64,000 nt of DNA. Source: Icerya purchasi. Its lineage: Eukaryota > Arthropoda > Insecta > Hemiptera > Monophlebidae. Each line of letters starts with the position of its first letter. Position 1 is the stretch's first letter. The DNA is taken from the NCBI GenBank assembly GCA_039619475.1, contig CM077115.1, positions 500,733,352 to 500,797,351 of the forward strand. Direction: 5' to 3'. The translations under genes and the position numbers were made by a program. Below the pieces are notes generated by a model. The model had not been told where the DNA came from, did no database searches, and saw nothing but the letters and a program-made list of their open reading frames with translations. Positions 59,730-64,000 of this stretch are shown in pieces.

Positions 59730-62700
59730 GTAATTCTATTTTTCATTTTCGAAAACCCATGTGGTTTGTGCGATTTACGATCATTAGCGTACGCGATATT
59801 TTAATATAACCGCGCGATGTATTTTACACGTAAAAAAGCCAGTAAAATTATATCCGCGCAAGTTATTACCGATTTTTTACATCTAAACAGAATCTAATAT
59901 CCTTCGTGTTATTTCATATACAATCTCTCTTCGTGTTTGCACGATACATAAACAATGAAAAGAACATGTAGTTTTTTAAGATGCGTGCATTCTCCTCTTC
60001 GGTTTGTTGCTATATATTGGTTAAATGTAAACAAAAAGATGTTATAAATTGTTCGTAACTTGTAGATAATGTGAAATTCTCTCTGTTGCTTCAAACGGTG
60101 TTTATTCGATTTAGTTTCCGTGTTAACACGATTTCGTGAGAGCTGCGATGAAACTTAATATTAACTTTTATTCATACGAAGTTCGAATAGTGTATGTTAC
60201 ATGGTGTCGTATTTTTTAGTTAGTCCACGCCATCGTAAGTAGTACACGAATTTTCGAATTGATGTTCATTAACTGTAATGAGGTAGAAAAGCAAATTAAA
60301 CTTCTACGTGCGTGAAAACCATTAGTAATTTTCGATGGTTTTTACCACACCATTAGTAGTCGACTTCATCGGATTTGTATTTTGTTATCTTCAAACGTAC
60401 CGATTACATTTTCGTTTTTCGCGCGTTCAAAAGTTATACATTGTGTTTCTCTTTATTATTCTGAGGGGGAAAAACGTTAAAATAGCACTTATTTTTACAC
60501 ATATGCTTCTGGTTTTTCAAAATAAATTACAATATTAAAACAGTGTTATACATTAGATGAGTTGATGTTTACGTATAAATTTAAAGAGTGTAATTATTTG
60601 CTTTAGCGAGATTATCAGAAAGTTCTGTTATTAGCTTTTATGACATTTTCTATAGTACTATATGATGTAAGTTTTGATTAATTTCTCATCTCGTATTCAG
60701 TTCATTATGTCAATGTGAGCAGAAAAATATGTAAGTTTGTACTTCTTAATTCTTAAATTTACGCTATGTATAATTTGGCGAAATTTTTAGTTTGTTTTTA
60801 ATAAATAACACGTGAAACAGTGTTGTATCTCGGTTTATCTCAGTTATTAATGACTGTTTTTTTTTTTTTCTTTCTTCTTAACTACACCAATTATTATTAG
60901 ATATGTAAGTTGCTACGATAAAATTTAGTATCATTAGAAAAGTTACTGTGTGTAGTTATTTACTTCATTAATTAAAATCCCGATTTTGATAAAAAATATA
61001 TCAATTCGTTAAAAATTACGCATCATGCTTAAAAGATAAATAACAGAAGAGTGTAAAATTGAAATTCTACGTTTTGACAATAATTTTGTGTATACACATA
61101 TCCCGATATGAAATGTGCGATTAGTTATCATGTGATTTTTATATGTACTGATGTATGTGAATTTTAACAAACTAAATTTGTGAGTTTTGATATTAGACGA
61201 ATTTGTATCATTTTAACGCTTGTAAAATGTATGCATGTCCATATATATATTTATATGTATGTATATGTACATTTATGTATACATCTGTATTATAAATAAC
61301 AACGGTGTATGCATGTATATACATATGCTTACAACTTTGAATAACTTTAGTTTTGCTTTAATACGCTTAATGTATTGTTAATATAAATTATTTTTGAGAA
61401 ATTTTCTTTTAGTAATCTGAATTATTATTGTTAAAATAGAACTAAAAATTAAGTAAAATAACTGCAGGCAATAATTAAAATGTTCTTTTTTTTTCTTTCG
61501 TTTTATGTACATATTATTAATCTGTTTAAACAATTCCGACCGCTGGAATTTATGTGGAAATGCACGATTACTTTTTGAACTTTATTAATTGATTGCAATG
61601 GAAAATCATGAATATGTCTATTTCAAATTATTATTCATTAAACTCGAACAAGTTGGATCTTGTATTTACAACAATGTAATAAATTTATATTTTATTTATT
61701 GTTACTTTCCAATATACCGACTTATATTCGCCTTATATGCAGTGTGTGTATTTTCAGGATTACGTAGTAAAAATATATATTAGAAATGTTACAGATCAAA
61801 AAATCTTGTAAAAAGCGTAGTATTGCTATTTTATCATTTAGTACTATCACAGTTATAGCGATGTTAATGTATGTTTAAATTCACTTTGACACATGCTTTA
61901 GTCATTCGTACATACTGCCGTTTATTAGGTAAAAGTAATGTTTACGACATGAAAATAATATTTCAAATGCATATAATATGTATCAAACATAACGTTTTAT
62001 GTGTAATCAAGCACTAAACTGAAAAGATGGCTCTAACATTCTTATTTTATTAAATGTTAAGTATATTTTAGTTTTTTGCAATAAAAGTTAGTAATCATTT
62101 GTGTATTTTCAATTAATTTTATTTCAAGTTAAGGTGTTTAATATAAGTAAACTATTTTTTAAGTTCCTATTTGTTACTTTATTTATTAATAGTATATCAG
62201 TAGTAATTTGCATTTGGGGCGATTTGATGAAATTCTGCATATTTCATATTTCGGTGAAATTCGATTTGTTTTCCTCCTAATGAAGCGAGTAAAATTTTAT
62301 TCTTTTTTGTAATGTTAGGAGATTATAGAGAAAAATTAAGTTTTAACTAATTGAATATATAAAATTTCTATTGTTTAATTAAACATCGATGTGTACGGTG
62401 TTATTGTTTCGATGTTTTGTTCTAATTTGTATACGAAACTAGACAGAGTATATAGAAGTTTGCAATTATATGTTATATTTTTAGTCAACATCGTTTTCGT
62501 TTTGTTTATTGGTCATTTCTTTCGTTTTTTCCCCTGGAATTGTTAAAATTTAACATATAACCGTGTGTATTGTGTATTTTAATGGTTGAAGATTTTCACA
62601 CTTCTATTAAAAACAAGTTGAACAGTAATTTTGCTTTTTTACACCAACTGAAATTATATAACACTAAAAAATGAAAGCCGAAATTCGAACTAAAAGTTCA

Positions 62701-64000
62701 TATGTAACTGCTGATCGATTGAATATTTTAAAACATCACAAATATAAAATTGTATTTCTGATCCTCTTGCACAGGGGCCTTTTTTTTAACTATATATACA
62801 ATATTTCTAAATAATAAACATTTTTAACCGATTCTATGGATTGCGATGTTTTGTTGCTTATTTTCTTTGAATTAAGGTATTTGTGAAATCTTGATTATTA
62901 GTATTAAACTGTATTTATTCATATATCAGTAATGCAGTTATTCTCTCTTATGTTTAGCCCTTTTTTTTTGTAACTTTGATGTTTTTGATCTTATTTTAAA
63001 GATTTTTCTGAATGTTTTACCCCATTTATCTTTATAAAACATATTTTTATGTCGAACCGTTCTTTAATATATAATAATAGTTTACATTTTTTATATTTTT
63101 CATACTAGAATTTAATTCTGCGTTTCAATCGATTTCTTTTAGTATTTCTTCATTCGTTATTTTCTCTTTCTGTGAGGTGTTTTTGGCGTTTGACGTCAGA
63201 TTTACATCCACATCCAAAACATTTCATTGCTGGACTTACATAAATTTATTTTATTCCTACCTGTTGTTATGTTGATATATTTATTTATTGATAATGTTTT
63301 TTACTTTGCAAATTTAGTTTGCTCTTCTGCTAACGTCTGCTAGGCGTCCTTTTTATGGACAATTATATTTTTGATATAATAGAACACTCAGGTTGTTTGG
63401 GAGAAGTATATTTATTCTTGTGTCTATTATTATATTTTTCATAATATTAGCTTTTTTTACTACATCATTTCTTTTGTTTATTATCACTTTTAATTTTTTC
63501 GATGTAACATTTGGTATCTTACGAACAATTTTTATTTATTTTTTCAAAATAATATTACCAAATTATAGAAAAATTCAGTTTTTCATTGCAAAAACCTTAT
63601 GTACGTTGTCATCAATCTACATTTTTTGTGAAATATCAAAATTTAATATATGATACTAAAGAATATATCGCGAATTGCATGAACTGTTCGTAATCAGTAA
63701 AAACAGTAAATGCTTTCGTAATGATTATTTGAGAAAAATCGATCAATAAATAAGAATTGTTATGGAAAATACAAATTTTGACAAAATTATAAAATATCAA
63801 GTTTTTTCACGTGAAGCTTTTTTTTTTTTTTTTTTTGTGACAAAAATGGAATTGATGCCAGAAAGAAAACGCGTTTTAATTCATTTTCACTGCCTGTAAA
63901 AATAAAAGAAATTTCATTTCATTTTGATCGCTGCTGCAGTGAAATAAACAAGCTCTCTTCGTGACTCCGTTTCTTTCATAGCTGAGATTTTTAATTTGCC
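59730..64000 (+). other. Intron-like T-rich sequence to window end
   Basis: Plus strand is strongly T-rich over 4 kb, with few mobile-element traces and no long frames, unlike the TE-laden 1-58 kb. This fits a long first or second intron of the putative plus-strand gene. An 86-codon plus frame at 63393-63653 is Phe/Ile-rich and AT-driven. A T run of about 20 lies near 63.82 kb. No exon with clear coding character is visible. Confidence 0.45.

Noticed and set aside
1..64000. CRISPR array, bacterial operon or prophage-like organisation
   Set aside because: No regular spacer-repeat array, no runs of adjacent ORFs, and the gene content is eukaryotic transposons; the only regular tandem array (52 bp) has no spacers.

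Overview
The window looks like a nuclear chromosome segment of an AT-rich arthropod, most likely an insect. Coding sequence is almost all decayed mobile elements: non-LTR retrotransposons of jockey-like and RTE-like type, plus piggyBac, hAT and two kinds of mariner. Homopolymers and (TA)n tracts are common. There is no operon structure, no ribosome-binding-site logic and no long intact ORF, so bacterial or organellar origin is unlikely. A narrower assignment (for example Hemiptera) cannot be supported from this sequence.

Layout. 1-5 kb: low-complexity DNA, a possible LINE 3' fragment, an unexplained 91-codon ATG-less open frame on the minus strand (3340-3615), and a jockey-like gag zinc-knuckle fragment. 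6.4-12.2 kb: LINE remnants on both strands. One of them is split by a mobile element carrying tandem monomers of about 280 bp (8027-9345). 12.97-13.37 kb: a short hAT-type element with a perfect 8-bp target duplication. 16.5-21.7 kb: a mariner start, a hAT transposase C-terminus, and a LINE with RT and RNase H. 21.7-26.2 kb: pieces of the monomer-bearing element, two inverted copies of a CAGGGCCG-type end, and a piggyBac transposase fragment. 26.9-29.7 kb: a possible hAT end with subterminal repeats, and an LTR-like block. 30-36 kb: a LINE 3' end, a second mariner, and the second copy of the monomer-bearing element. 42-55 kb: more LINE fragments and a six-copy 52-bp minisatellite.

The last 6 kb differs in character. 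A CpG-rich, CCAAT- and NRF1-containing promoter-like block is followed by a probable non-coding first exon ending in a consensus splice donor at 59113/59114. A possible tiny exon with an ATG follows (59692-59729), then T-rich intron-like DNA to the window end. This is the only place where a host gene start on the plus strand is plausible; the gene cannot be named because its body lies outside the window.

No undescribed multi-gene system is visible. The most unusual structure is the repeated element with internal ~280-bp tandem monomers. It occurs in at least four arrangements, one of them rearranged relative to its flanking module. The unidentified open frame at 3.3-3.6 kb is the second most interesting item.
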